Below, in pieces: positions 17,053-25,643 of a stretch of DNA of 29,449 nt. This DNA is from JBHIBA01 sp046758845. GTDB taxonomy: Bacteria > UBA8248 > JACPRG01 > G963555815. Each line of letters opens with the position of its first letter. Positions within the stretch are counted from its first letter, which is position 1. The stretch lies in NCBI GenBank assembly GCA_046758845.1, contig JBHIBA010000019.1, forward strand, positions 1 to 29,449. Reading direction: 5' to 3'. Made by a program: the position numbers and the translations under genes. The notes below the pieces were generated by a model, which saw only the letters and a list, made by a program, of their open reading frames with translations, searched no databases and was not told the origin of the DNA.

Positions 17053-17823
17053 ATGCCTGCAGACAGGAAGACAGACCTTATACAGCCATCAGACGTGGCC
17101 CATACCCATTCCTTTGATGGGAGAATGAATGGGATGATCGGGCCTGGCAACCCTCAGGCGGCGACAGCCGCCTCATGGGACGAGCTAGCGCCGGTTGCGC
17201 CACCCCGCGAACTGCTGTACCAGCTCAAGTGCGGCATCGAATTCGCCCTGGCCCTTTTGATAAGTCTCCCCGCTTTGCCCCTGTTCCTCGTCATATGGAT
17301 TCTTATAAGGCTCGACTCTCCCGGGCCGGCTACCTATCGTCCAATTCGCCTGGGCAGGGACGGTCGTCGGTTTAGGTTGTGGAAGTTTCGCACGATGTAT
17401 CTGGACGCAGACGAACGCTTGAAGCGTCACCTAGAGGCCAATCCCCAATTTCAGCGCGAATATGAAATCTACCACAAGTTGCGCGAAGATCCCAGGGTTA
17501 CCCCCCTGGGAAGGCTTCTTCGCAGATACAGTATGGACGAGCTGCCGCAGCTTTGGAACGTCCTTCAGGGCGATATGACCCTCGTAGGGCCCCGACCCTA
17601 CGACGCCGGGGAGTTACCGCTGATGGATGACAAGGAGGACATCATTCTATTAGTCAAGCCGGGATTGACGGGCTTGTGGCAGGTCTCCGGACGGAACCTC
17701 ATGAGTTTTTCCGAGCGACTTGAAGCGGATGTTTACTACGTTCGCAACTGGTCTATTCGTCTCGACCTCAGAATCTGGCTGCGCACGCTCCCAGTGGTGA
17801 TGTCGGGGATTGGGGCATATTAG
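17053..17823 (+). CDS. priming sugar-phosphate transferase (polyprenyl glycosylphosphotransferase)
   Basis: This is the catalytic half of a WcaJ/WbaP-type initiating enzyme, which moves a sugar-1-phosphate from UDP-sugar to undecaprenyl phosphate at the cytoplasmic face. One hydrophobic membrane hairpin (FALALLISLPALPLFLVIWIL) is followed by GPATYRPIRLGRDGR, RLWKFRTM, the DELPQLWNVLQGDMTLVGPRP core and PGLTGLWQVSGRN. The N-terminal CoA-binding-like domain of long relatives is absent, as in short PssY-like forms. The start is uncertain: in-frame ATGs at 16930, 17053, 17125 and 17134 are possible, and 17134 has the best spaced GGGAGA site. The conserved part begins near 17217 in any case. It defines the first sugar of the repeat unit. 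Confidence 0.9.
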   Translation: MPADRKTDLIQPSDVAHTHSFDGRMNGMIGPGNPQAATAASWDELAPVAPPRELLYQLKCGIEFALALLISLPALPLFLVIWILIRLDSPGPATYRPIRLGRDGRRFRLWKFRTMYLDADERLKRHLEANPQFQREYEIYHKLREDPRVTPLGRLLRRYSMDELPQLWNVLQGDMTLVGPRPYDAGELPLMDDKEDIILLVKPGLTGLWQVSGRNLMSFSERLEADVYYVRNWSIRLDLRIWLRTLPVVMSGIGAY

Positions 17824-17922
17824 AAATCATTCACGATGCCCTGGTCACTTTCCGCGGCCACCGTCCATCAACGGCCACAACACGCACGGAAGGCCAGTTG
17901 CAGGGCGTCGTAGGGACGGCCG

Positions 17923-19116
17923 ATGATTTTATTCTCGAACATCTTGCTGGTTGTGGTTGCTTCTGCTCTTTTCGTCCCAGCACTGGTCCTGTTCATTGAA
18001 TGTTTCATGGCCTTGCTGCCCGGAAGGGCTTCGGCGTCGGTTTCGGAGGCGCCTCGGCCGTCGATCGCCGTCTTGGTCCCGGCTCACAACGAAGAGCGAA
18101 CGGTTGAAGCTACCCTTCGGTGTCTTGCACCTCAGTTGGCGCCGGGTGATCGCCTCATCGTCATTGCAGACAACTGTACCGACCGTACGGCTGAGGTCTC
18201 CCGCGGGGCCGGGGCGGTCGTGATCGAGCGCCGAGACCCCCATCGAAGAGGCAAGGGACATGCGTTGAATTACGGTCTTCAGTTCTTAGCCAGGAATCCG
18301 CCTGAGGTGGTCGTCATAGTTGACGCGGACAACATGGTGTCCCCAGACGCGGTTGGGCAGATTGCCTGCCGGGCGATGGCCTTAGGAAGGCCGGTTCAAC
18401 CGAGATCCTTGTCCGCCCCCCCGTCGAACCCGGATTCCCTCACGATCGTTTCCGCCTTCGCGTTCACGGTGAAGAATGTGGCTCGCCCGAGCGGGCTACA
18501 TCGACTTGGCCTTCCTTGCGGTTTGATGGGCGGGGGGATGGCCTTTCCGTGGTCGGTGATGGAGAAGGCATCTTTTGCCGGTGGAAATCTCGTCGAGGAT
18601 CTGCAGTTGGGAGTGGACCTGGCGCTGGCCGGCAATCCACCGGTTTTTTTCTTTGAGGCTGCCTTCACCGATCTACTGCCCAGACGAAGAAATGCCGCCT
18701 TGAGCCAGCGGCGGCGATGGGAGCATGGTCATTTGGCAACCTTGATCATACAGGGTCCCCGCCTGCTCGTCGGGGCCCTCCGGCAGCGCCGTCTTGGTTT
18801 GCTGGCGCTGGGGCTGGACCTCCTTGTGCCGCCGCTTTCGCTTCTGGTGATCGTGGGTACCTTGGCATTGTGCGCGGCGGTGCTTGCGGGCGCATTGGGA
18901 GCTTCGTGGATACCGGCCGGCCTGCTGGCGCTGGGTGGCGGGCTGGTTGGCGCCGCGATCGCTGGGGCGTGGGCGAAGTTCGGCCGAACGCGCTACCCGG
19001 TGACTGCATTGCTGGCCGGGCCCTTGTACGCCCTTTGGAAACTCCCTCTTTACTGGGGGTTTTTGGTCCGCCGGGAGAGGACTTGGGTGCGGGCCGAACG
19101 GGAGAATGGCCCGTGA
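17923..19116 (+). CDS. membrane-bound GT2 glycosyltransferase
   Basis: 397 residues with an N-terminal membrane anchor (about 3-32), a cytoplasmic GT-A domain and about three C-terminal membrane segments (roughly 295-385). The catalytic signatures are VLVPAHNEERT, ADNCTDRT, RRGKGHALNYGL, VVIVDADNMV with the DxD, a GGNLVEDLQLGVDL (ED) motif, and QRRRWEHGH, equivalent to the QxxRW motif of processive synthases. Enzymes with QxxRW often polymerise one sugar processively, but related non-processive enzymes occur in Wzx/Wzy loci, which is the likelier role here. The ATG follows AGGGA at close spacing. It is about 100 bases after the priming transferase. Confidence 0.85.
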   Translation: MILFSNILLVVVASALFVPALVLFIECFMALLPGRASASVSEAPRPSIAVLVPAHNEERTVEATLRCLAPQLAPGDRLIVIADNCTDRTAEVSRGAGAVVIERRDPHRRGKGHALNYGLQFLARNPPEVVVIVDADNMVSPDAVGQIACRAMALGRPVQPRSLSAPPSNPDSLTIVSAFAFTVKNVARPSGLHRLGLPCGLMGGGMAFPWSVMEKASFAGGNLVEDLQLGVDLALAGNPPVFFFEAAFTDLLPRRRNAALSQRRRWEHGHLATLIIQGPRLLVGALRQRRLGLLALGLDLLVPPLSLLVIVGTLALCAAVLAGALGASWIPAGLLALGGGLVGAAIAGAWAKFGRTRYPVTALLAGPLYALWKLPLYWGFLVRRERTWVRAERENGP

Positions 19117-19291
19117 GGGGACGGGATGTACCTCGTGGAAGATCTACCGTTGCCTCTTGCACTGCTGATCGGCACGGCTTGGCTCGGCACTGTGAATCCA
19201 TTGCGCAGGCGGGCGCATGGGGCTTTTGAATTCCGAAGGGGGCTCCGGCTGTGTGCGCAGACGCGGCTATCGTCAAACCGGGAGGGCCTAA

Positions 19292-20260
19292 ATGAACCGC
19301 AGGCAACGTTGCTGTCTTCGGTCGATCGGCGTAGCGCCTGCTCTCTTGGCTTTGTTCCTTCTCGCTTGGGTGGGCCAGGTGGAGGGCCAGGGGCCTCAGG
19401 ACCCGACGACAGCCAGATGGCAGAAGCTGGAGGAGGCATACCGGCTTCTCGACTCCGGGCGCGCGCGGGACGCCGAGGCCTACTTCCGAGCAATCCTCGC
19501 TGAGGATCCAAAGCACCCAGGCGCGCACGAAGGGCTTGTGTGGACCTACCTGGTATTGAGAGAGCCCGAAAAGGCGGCGCGCGAAGCGGACGCGCGACTC
19601 GCCCTCGCGCCCGAGGACGCGACCTGGCTTCAGAAGTGGATCGAGGTCGTCCACCAGGTTCCCGCCCGCCGCGATGAGGCGATCTCGGCGAGCCGCGCGC
19701 TGGCCGACGAACGGCCCCGCGATCTCAAGGCGCGCCTTCTCCTCGCGAGGATCCTCACCGGGACGGAAGGGCGCCTCACCGAGGCGATTGCCGAGTACCG
19801 AAAGGCCGTTGCAATAGCACCGACCGACCGCACTGCGCGTAGGGAGCTGGCACGCACGCTCTCCTGGGTGGGGAAGCATGCCGAGGCGATCCGGCTTTTC
19901 GATGCGCTCATATCGGAGGACCCCCTCGATGCCGAGGCCCTGTCCAGTATGGCGCAGATCGCCCGGTGGAACGGGGACTTCGAGAGAGCAAACCGGTTTC
20001 TGCAACGAGCGGTGACCGCGGAGCCCGGCAACGCCCGGCTCAAGGCCGAGCTCGATGGCGTGCGATCCCATGCCGCACGGCTCCGCGCGGCGCGCGGGGG
20101 CGCTACCTTGCCCCTTGTTTTCGCCCTGATGGGTTTTTGCATCCTGGTCGGCTATGTGAGCCACAAGGTCTCGGTTTGGACGTACGCGGCGCTGATCCTT
20201 TACACGGCAGGTCTAGTCAGCATGGCCTTCGTGTGGTTTTACCTCGCTCCCGGGCAATAG
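19292..20260 (+). CDS. TPR-repeat protein with signal peptide and C-terminal membrane hairpin
   Basis: 322 residues: a signal peptide or anchor (about 1-32), four to five tetratricopeptide repeats (about 43-250, with typical units such as EEAYRLLDSGRARDAEAYF and AIAEYRKAVAIAPTD), and two hydrophobic segments near the C-terminus (about 272-292 and 297-317). The start at ATG 19292 has a strong GGGAGGG. The repeats probably lie in the periplasm as a docking scaffold. In polysaccharide systems TPR proteins recruit polymerases or export components, but I know no named family with this exact layout. It ends three bases before the polymerase gene and is surely cotranscribed with it. Confidence 0.75.
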   Translation: MNRRQRCCLRSIGVAPALLALFLLAWVGQVEGQGPQDPTTARWQKLEEAYRLLDSGRARDAEAYFRAILAEDPKHPGAHEGLVWTYLVLREPEKAAREADARLALAPEDATWLQKWIEVVHQVPARRDEAISASRALADERPRDLKARLLLARILTGTEGRLTEAIAEYRKAVAIAPTDRTARRELARTLSWVGKHAEAIRLFDALISEDPLDAEALSSMAQIARWNGDFERANRFLQRAVTAEPGNARLKAELDGVRSHAARLRAARGGATLPLVFALMGFCILVGYVSHKVSVWTYAALILYTAGLVSMAFVWFYLAPGQ

Positions 20261-20263
20261 GCG

Positions 20264-21826
20264 ATGGACATGGAATCCGGCGAGACAAAAGGGTTTCAAG
20301 TCATGCGGGGAGAAGTGCAGCGCCACTTGGACTCTCTCGCCCTGATGGTCCTCATGGGCACAATTGTCAGTTTGACGCTCATTCTCCTCGGCGGGGGCGC
20401 CCAAGGCGCGATCGCCATTGGCATCGTTTTCATGCTCTGGCTCGGCATCGTCGCACGTCCCCTCTGGGGGTTCTATCTTCTGTTGTTCATCGCCATCCTG
20501 GCCGACGACGACCTGTCTCTGTCGCAGTTTTCCCCGTGGACCGATCGCCTGGGCTTTTACGTGTTCGAGAACTGGTGGAAGCTGCTGTCGCCCGAGGGGG
20601 TTCGCTCGTTCGGCTTTCTCATCGTCAACTCGATCGAGATCCTCTTACTGGCCATCGCCGCCGGTCTCTGCCTGCGGATGATCGGGGGGCGTGAACGGCC
20701 GGTCGTCCAAAAGGAGTTTGTCTTCACCTTCCTCTTCCTCGGAACGCTGATCGGAATGCTTGCGTACGGGCTGGCGACCGGCGGTGAGGTGAAGCCCGCC
20801 CTTTGGCAGTCCCGCCCCCTCTTCCACTTTGGGGTCCTGGCCCTCCTGACCCCGCAGGTCCTCAAGACGCCCGCCCAGGTTCGAGGTGCGCTCTGGGCTC
20901 TGATGATCGCGTCCGTCTTCAAGGCCCTGCAGATCGACTGGATATTCTTTATTGACCAGGGCGCTCGCTTCGGCGAATGGCGCGCAATCTTGGGTCACGA
21001 GGACTCTATCTTCTTCGTCGGTGCCATCACCCTCGGGGTGGCGCTCGCACTCTACAGAGCGGAAGCGGTCCAGCGGCGGTTTCTTCTGTTCAGCCTCCCG
21101 TTCGTCCTCCTTGCTCTGGCCGTGAATCTGCGCCGAGCCGGGTACGCGGCGCTCGCTTTGAGCCTGGGGCTCGTTCCCATCCTCCTTCACGGCCGCCGCC
21201 GGGTTGCCCTCAAGGTAGTTATCCCCGCCCTGGTTCTCCTCGCGCTCTATGGCGGCCTTTACTGGAACCGCCCCGATGACACGCTCGGGGTCCCGCTGCA
21301 CAGACTCAAGTCCGCCTTCGTCGCCCAGGTGAATAGCACCGCCTACTTTTCCAATCTCTACCGCTTGGCCGAGAACTTCAATCTCAGGCAGACGATCCTT
21401 CATCATCCTCTGGGCCTCGGCTTTGGTCACCCGTTTGAGGTCCACGTCCCGCTGGCCGATATCAGCTCTTTGTTTCCCTATTGGCAGTATTTCCCGCACA
21501 ATGAAGTTCTAGGCATGTGGGTGTCTCTGGGGACCCACGGCTTTCTCGTTCTCCTCATCTACTTTGCCAGCATCATCGTTCTCGCCAGCCACAACATCCG
21601 CCGACAAACGGATCCATACCTAAAGGCGGTCAGCTTCTTGGTCCTGACTGCCTTCGCATGCGGACTCTTTGTCGCCACGGTCGACCAATACTGGAATGCG
21701 CCACGAACCGCCCTCTTCCTCGGGACGCTTGCAGGGATCCTCTCCGTTCTCCACCGCCTGCGCCCTGCCGCTCCGGTTTTCCGGCCCGAAGCGGCGGCGG
21801 AGGGATCGGGGATCGAGCTCCCATGA
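20264..21826 (+). CDS. wzy: O-antigen/exopolysaccharide polymerase (Wzy-like)
   Basis: 520 residues with about a dozen hydrophobic segments and one long periplasmic loop (about residues 340-405). The loop ends in FPYWQYFPHNEVLGMWVSLGTHGFL, which fits the Wzy_C/O-antigen ligase pattern H-N-x-x-L-x-x-W-x-x-x-G. LRRAGYAALALSL is the arginine-containing stretch common to these polymerases. The protein joins lipid-linked repeat units at the outer face of the inner membrane. An O-antigen ligase of the same superfamily is the alternative, but the adjacent flippase and priming enzyme favour Wzy. The ATG lies directly after the TPR gene, and the stop overlaps the ATG of the flippase gene by four bases. 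Confidence 0.8.
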   Translation: MDMESGETKGFQVMRGEVQRHLDSLALMVLMGTIVSLTLILLGGGAQGAIAIGIVFMLWLGIVARPLWGFYLLLFIAILADDDLSLSQFSPWTDRLGFYVFENWWKLLSPEGVRSFGFLIVNSIEILLLAIAAGLCLRMIGGRERPVVQKEFVFTFLFLGTLIGMLAYGLATGGEVKPALWQSRPLFHFGVLALLTPQVLKTPAQVRGALWALMIASVFKALQIDWIFFIDQGARFGEWRAILGHEDSIFFVGAITLGVALALYRAEAVQRRFLLFSLPFVLLALAVNLRRAGYAALALSLGLVPILLHGRRRVALKVVIPALVLLALYGGLYWNRPDDTLGVPLHRLKSAFVAQVNSTAYFSNLYRLAENFNLRQTILHHPLGLGFGHPFEVHVPLADISSLFPYWQYFPHNEVLGMWVSLGTHGFLVLLIYFASIIVLASHNIRRQTDPYLKAVSFLVLTAFACGLFVATVDQYWNAPRTALFLGTLAGILSVLHRLRPAAPVFRPEAAAEGSGIELP

Positions 21827-23409
21827 CCTATCGAGCGGACCAAAAGCCACCCAATTTGCCGAACCGATCGAGCCGCGAACCGATGCGAGACAAGCCTGCG
21901 AGCGGGGACGCCACGGGCCGCCGCGCCGTAAAGGAGGGTGCTGGAGGCAAGATGGTCGCGCGCAATGCGCTGTACCTGGGTGTGGGGCAGGTCGTGACGG
22001 CTGCCCTCTCCTTCGGTGTCACCGCTTTGCTCGCACGACACCTCGGGGCCGAGGACTACGGTATTTTCTATCTGGCAGGAGCTTTCGTCCTGTCTGCCTT
22101 CATCCTCGTGGAGTTTGGCCAGGACTATTATGTCGTTCGTGCCGTCGCTCGCTCCAGGGAGCGCGCAGGCGAGCTTTTGGGCACGGGTCTAGCTCTCCGC
22201 GTAATCGGCGCGCTCGTCATCTACCTCCCGGTGATAGGGGCGGCCCGGCTCCTCGAATACCCGGAAACGACGCGCACGGCTATCTCGCTGATGGTGGTCT
22301 TCCATTTCCTGAGTTCGCTCGGAAACGGCTTCAGCACCATTTTTCGTGGTGTCGAGCGCATGGACTATGAGGCCGCCTCTCGGGTCGCCTTCAAAACACT
22401 GATCGCCGCCGCCACCGTGGTTGCCATCACGCTCGGCGCCAGGCTCGTCGCAGTCATCCAGGCGCAAATCGTAGCCGCCGCGGGGGGGCTCGCCATATAC
22501 GTCCTCATCCTCCGGCGCCTCGCGGTTCCGCGGCCCCAAATCCGCGTGCAGAGCGCCGGCGCGATCCTCCGCGGGGGTGCGCCGTTCCTGCTCTTGGGCG
22601 TCCTCATCACACTCCACGAGAGCGTCGATGCGATCATGCTCTCCAAACTCGCCCCAGGGGACGCCGTGGGATGGTACGGGGCGGCGACGAGGTTTACGGG
22701 GATCCTGATTTTTCCCGCGACCATCCTCGGTGTGGCCCTCTACCCGACCTTGTCGAGGCTATTTGCGGACCGACCGCAGGGCTACCGGGAATTCGCACGG
22801 TCCGGCCTTAGGTTCATGCTTCTGCTGGGCGCCCTGACCGCCGCCGGGACGTACCTGTTTGCCGAGGAGGCCGTCTCGCTGGTGTACGGTCAGGAGGCGT
22901 TCGGTCCCGCTGCGACCAACCTGAGGGTGCTGACCCCGTATATCTTTTTGGTCTTCGTGAACATCGTCCTCGGCACGGCCATCATGGCCGCCAACCGGCA
23001 GGCTCGGTGGGCCTACGCTAAGGGGGCTTGCGTCCTCCTGGCCATCGCTCTCAACGCCGTCCTCATCCCCTTCTGTCAGTCCCGATTCGGCAATGGAGGG
23101 ATCGGCAGCTCGGCTGCCACCTCATGCACCGAGTTGGTCATGCTCGGCGCGGCCTTCCGCCTCACTCCCCGGGGCACGCTCGCACTGGAGCTCTTGCGCG
23201 ACCTAGGCCGGGCCATTGCCGCAACCGCGGCGATGGCCGGCGTGATCTGGTTGCTGGGAGAGGTCTCTCCGGGCATCGGCATCACGACGGCCCTGCTCAC
23301 GTTCGTCGCCGTAGTTGTCCTTCTGGGCGGCGTCGGCCGGGAGGATCTGGGCCTGCTCCGGGACGCCGTACGCCTTCGGTCAGGCGGCGTCGCCACAGAG
23401 GGCTCCTGA
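21823..23409 (+). CDS. wzx: polysaccharide flippase (Wzx, oligosaccharide flippase family)
   Basis: 528 residues from ATG 21823, which overlaps the polymerase stop (ATGA). A 45-residue hydrophilic N-terminal tail precedes an MVARNALYLGVGQVVTAALSF start of the first helix, followed by about 14 membrane segments in the MOP/MATE-like pattern. Family marks include ARHLGAEDYGIFYLAGAF near 70 and FRGVERMDYEAASRV near 175. The protein carries the undecaprenyl-linked repeat unit across the inner membrane. The ORF could extend upstream in the same frame into the polymerase gene, but the overlap start is the natural one. Its stop again overlaps the next ATG, so Wzy, Wzx and the next glycosyltransferase are translationally coupled. 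Confidence 0.85.
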   Translation: MTYRADQKPPNLPNRSSREPMRDKPASGDATGRRAVKEGAGGKMVARNALYLGVGQVVTAALSFGVTALLARHLGAEDYGIFYLAGAFVLSAFILVEFGQDYYVVRAVARSRERAGELLGTGLALRVIGALVIYLPVIGAARLLEYPETTRTAISLMVVFHFLSSLGNGFSTIFRGVERMDYEAASRVAFKTLIAAATVVAITLGARLVAVIQAQIVAAAGGLAIYVLILRRLAVPRPQIRVQSAGAILRGGAPFLLLGVLITLHESVDAIMLSKLAPGDAVGWYGAATRFTGILIFPATILGVALYPTLSRLFADRPQGYREFARSGLRFMLLLGALTAAGTYLFAEEAVSLVYGQEAFGPAATNLRVLTPYIFLVFVNIVLGTAIMAANRQARWAYAKGACVLLAIALNAVLIPFCQSRFGNGGIGSSAATSCTELVMLGAAFRLTPRGTLALELLRDLGRAIAATAAMAGVIWLLGEVSPGIGITTALLTFVAVVVLLGGVGREDLGLLRDAVRLRSGGVATEGS

Positions 23410-24470
23410 TGTTCGGTCCGGGGAATGGAAAAAACGGCGGCCGCACACGAACGACACTCAACTCGGGGGCGGGGCGTTCGAAGGCCCCGCCGGCCTCGGT
23501 CATTATTCCAACCTACAACCGGCGCACCTCCCTCGCTCAGTGTCTCCAAGCGTTCGCCAACCAGTCGGCCTCATTCGACACCTTTGAGGTGATCGTCGTC
23601 GATGATGGCTCGGTCGATGGGACGGCGGAATGGCTTGAGGCGCAGGCGTTCCCCTTCGAGCTTCGCCTGTTGCGCCAGGCCAACCGTGGGCCGGCCGCGG
23701 CAAGGAATGCGGGCATCGCGGTTGCCCGGGGCGACATCCTGATCTTTTTCGACGACGATGAAGTGCCCTGCACGGAATTCGTCCGAGAGCATCTTCGGTC
23801 CCACGACGCCGAGAAAGACATCGCGGTCATCGGGTCCTGGCTGACCGTCCCGCGCCACCGCCAACCCTGGGTTGCCTGGCACCAGGCCGTAGAAAACCGA
23901 CTTCAACAGAGGATGGTCAACGGCGAGGTAGAGCCCACGTTCCGCCAATATTTCGTGGGCAATTCTTCCATCGCCCGGGACCACGCCGTCGCGGTAGGTG
24001 GCTTTGATCCTTCCTTTTTCCGCAACGAAGACATCGAATTTGGTTACCGCCTTATGACTCGTGGCCTCCACTTCCGATTCAACCCAGCAGCGAGGGCGGT
24101 TCACGACGTCTCTCAATCCTTCGCTGCCTGGTTCAGCGTCCAGAGCGCCTACGGCCCGCTAGACGTGCAGGTCCTTCGCCGGTCGGGCGAAATGGCCATG
24201 TACGGCCTGCTCGCCGAGGAGTGGAGGAATCGACACACCCTGACGCGGTGGCTCGTCCGCCGGAGCGCGGGACGGCGCTTTCGGACGGCGGTTGCGATCC
24301 TCATCTTACGTGGCTGCGTCCAGCTCGGCAGGATCTCCCCCAAGACGAGGTTCTCGAGAGCCGCGTGCGGAGCCCTGGCAAATCTCCTGTACTGGAGTGG
24401 CGTCGCGGAGGCGCTTGAAAAGCATTCTTCTCTCTTCGCGCTGCTTGAGGAGGTGGGCGGAGAGTCGTGA
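23409..24470 (+). CDS. family 2 glycosyltransferase
   Basis: 353 residues starting at ATG 23409, which overlaps the flippase stop (TGATG). After a basic, glycine-rich leader of about 28 residues come the GT2 features: ASVIIPTYNRRTSL, VIVVDDGSVDGT, RGPAAARNAGIA, ILIFFDDDEVP with the metal-binding acidic cluster, YFVGNSSIARDHAVAVGGFD, and RNEDIEFGYRL, the acceptor-side acidic pair. No strong membrane segments, so it is probably peripheral on the inner membrane. It should add one sugar to the lipid-linked repeat unit. The donor sugar is not predictable. Confidence 0.9.
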   Translation: MFGPGNGKNGGRTRTTLNSGAGRSKAPPASVIIPTYNRRTSLAQCLQAFANQSASFDTFEVIVVDDGSVDGTAEWLEAQAFPFELRLLRQANRGPAAARNAGIAVARGDILIFFDDDEVPCTEFVREHLRSHDAEKDIAVIGSWLTVPRHRQPWVAWHQAVENRLQQRMVNGEVEPTFRQYFVGNSSIARDHAVAVGGFDPSFFRNEDIEFGYRLMTRGLHFRFNPAARAVHDVSQSFAAWFSVQSAYGPLDVQVLRRSGEMAMYGLLAEEWRNRHTLTRWLVRRSAGRRFRTAVAILILRGCVQLGRISPKTRFSRAACGALANLLYWSGVAEALEKHSSLFALLEEVGGES

Positions 24471-24473
24471 TAA

Positions 24474-25643
24474 GTGTGTCTGTGGAACCGGCGGGCGCGG
24501 ATAGGCTGGCTCGGGGGTGAGCCTGTGGACATTCGGGTATTCTCGTTCAGCAGGATTTTGGCGCGCGACGTTCTTGGCAGTTGCCGCGACGGCGGGGATC
24601 CCGGCGTTCACCTTGAGGCCGCAATCAGCTGGCTCAAACGCGCACACGACCTGAGCGCCGACAATGGCGTGAGCTATGGCTACTCTCTCAGAGGCGGATG
24701 GCGGCCATCGTACCGTGAGACGTCAGGCTATCTAGCAGTCACATTCTTCGACCTCGCCAGCAGAATCCAGGATCCAGCGTACCGGGATCGTGCGACCACC
24801 ATCTGCCGATGGCTCTGTGATGTGCAGAACGCCGACGGATCGATTTCAAATCCCGAGTGCGGCGAGAGCCGCGGAATTGTCTTCGACACAGGTCAGGTCC
24901 TGCATGGGTATGTCCGGGCCTTCCAGGAAACCGGCGAGGCGGCGTTTCTCGAAGCGGCCCGCAAAGCCAGCCGATGGCTCGTCGAGGTGGCCGACCCAGA
25001 GGGGCGCTGGACGACGGACACCTACGGGGGCATTCCGCACACGTACAACACCCGTGTGTCCTGGCCGCTCTTAGCCCTGATCTCCAACAGCCCGGACGCG
25101 GAGCGAGAGCGGGTGGCGCGCGCCAACCTCGACTGGGCTTTGACGCAACAGCGTGACGGGTGGTTCGACCAGTGCGCGTTCGACCCCGGCGTGGCTCCGT
25201 TCACGCACACCATGGCCTACGCGATTCGCGGATTGCTGGAAGCGGGCCTTCTCCTGCGGGAGTCAAAGTACCTGGACGCAGCATTTCGGGGCGGGGAAGC
25301 GGTCGCCACTCACGTTCGAGGCGACGGGTTCATCCCAGGCCAAATCGACACCGCCGGCAACGCGGCTGCTGGCTATTGCTGCCTCACCGGAAACTGCCAG
25401 TTGGCTGTCATCTGGGCGAAACTCTACGAACAATCGGGCGACGAAAGATTCCGCCGCTCGGCCGTGGATGCACTTCGCTTCGTCATGTCGTGCCAGGACG
25501 TTCAGACGTCGAATCCCAATGTCAGGGGCGCGATTAAAGGCTCGCACCCCGTTTGGGGAAGGTACGCTCGGCTCACTTTTCCGAATTGGGCATCGAAGTT
25601 CTTTGTCGACGCCATGTTGATATGCTCGCGGTGGATGTCTTAG
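24474..25643 (+). CDS. alpha/alpha-barrel protein of polysaccharide loci (possibly VpsJ-like)
   Basis: 389 residues from GTG 24474; a GTG at 24525 with GGGGGTGAG upstream is an alternative giving 372. The protein consists of helical pairs repeated along its length, with conserved aromatic and Gly turns: YRETSGYLAVTFFDLA, CDVQNADGSIS, FDTGQVLHGYVRAF, HTYNTRVSWPLL, HTMAYAIRGLLEAGLL, AAGYCCLTGNCQLAVIW and FPNWASKFFVDAM. This is an (alpha/alpha)6-toroid of the kind seen in terpene cyclases, glycoside hydrolases, polysaccharide lyases and C5-epimerases. I recall similar proteins labelled VpsJ in biofilm clusters, with no proven activity. No signal peptide, so it may act in the cytoplasm on lipid-linked or nucleotide sugars. 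The stop abuts the next ATG. Confidence 0.6.
   Translation: MCLWNRRARIGWLGGEPVDIRVFSFSRILARDVLGSCRDGGDPGVHLEAAISWLKRAHDLSADNGVSYGYSLRGGWRPSYRETSGYLAVTFFDLASRIQDPAYRDRATTICRWLCDVQNADGSISNPECGESRGIVFDTGQVLHGYVRAFQETGEAAFLEAARKASRWLVEVADPEGRWTTDTYGGIPHTYNTRVSWPLLALISNSPDAERERVARANLDWALTQQRDGWFDQCAFDPGVAPFTHTMAYAIRGLLEAGLLLRESKYLDAAFRGGEAVATHVRGDGFIPGQIDTAGNAAAGYCCLTGNCQLAVIWAKLYEQSGDERFRRSAVDALRFVMSCQDVQTSNPNVRGAIKGSHPVWGRYARLTFPNWASKFFVDAMLICSRWMS

Noticed and set aside
19117..19291. Possible small gene between the membrane GT2 and the TPR gene (ATG 19126).
   Set aside because: The frame continues into the TPR gene out of frame and its translation looks random; the gap is a leader with the TPR gene's strong ribosome-binding site.
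18746..20164. A 472-codon minus-strand open frame across the GT2 and TPR genes.
   Set aside because: Its translation is Pro/Arg/Gly-rich without domains, and it is antisense to two recognisable genes; long shadows are common in high-GC DNA.
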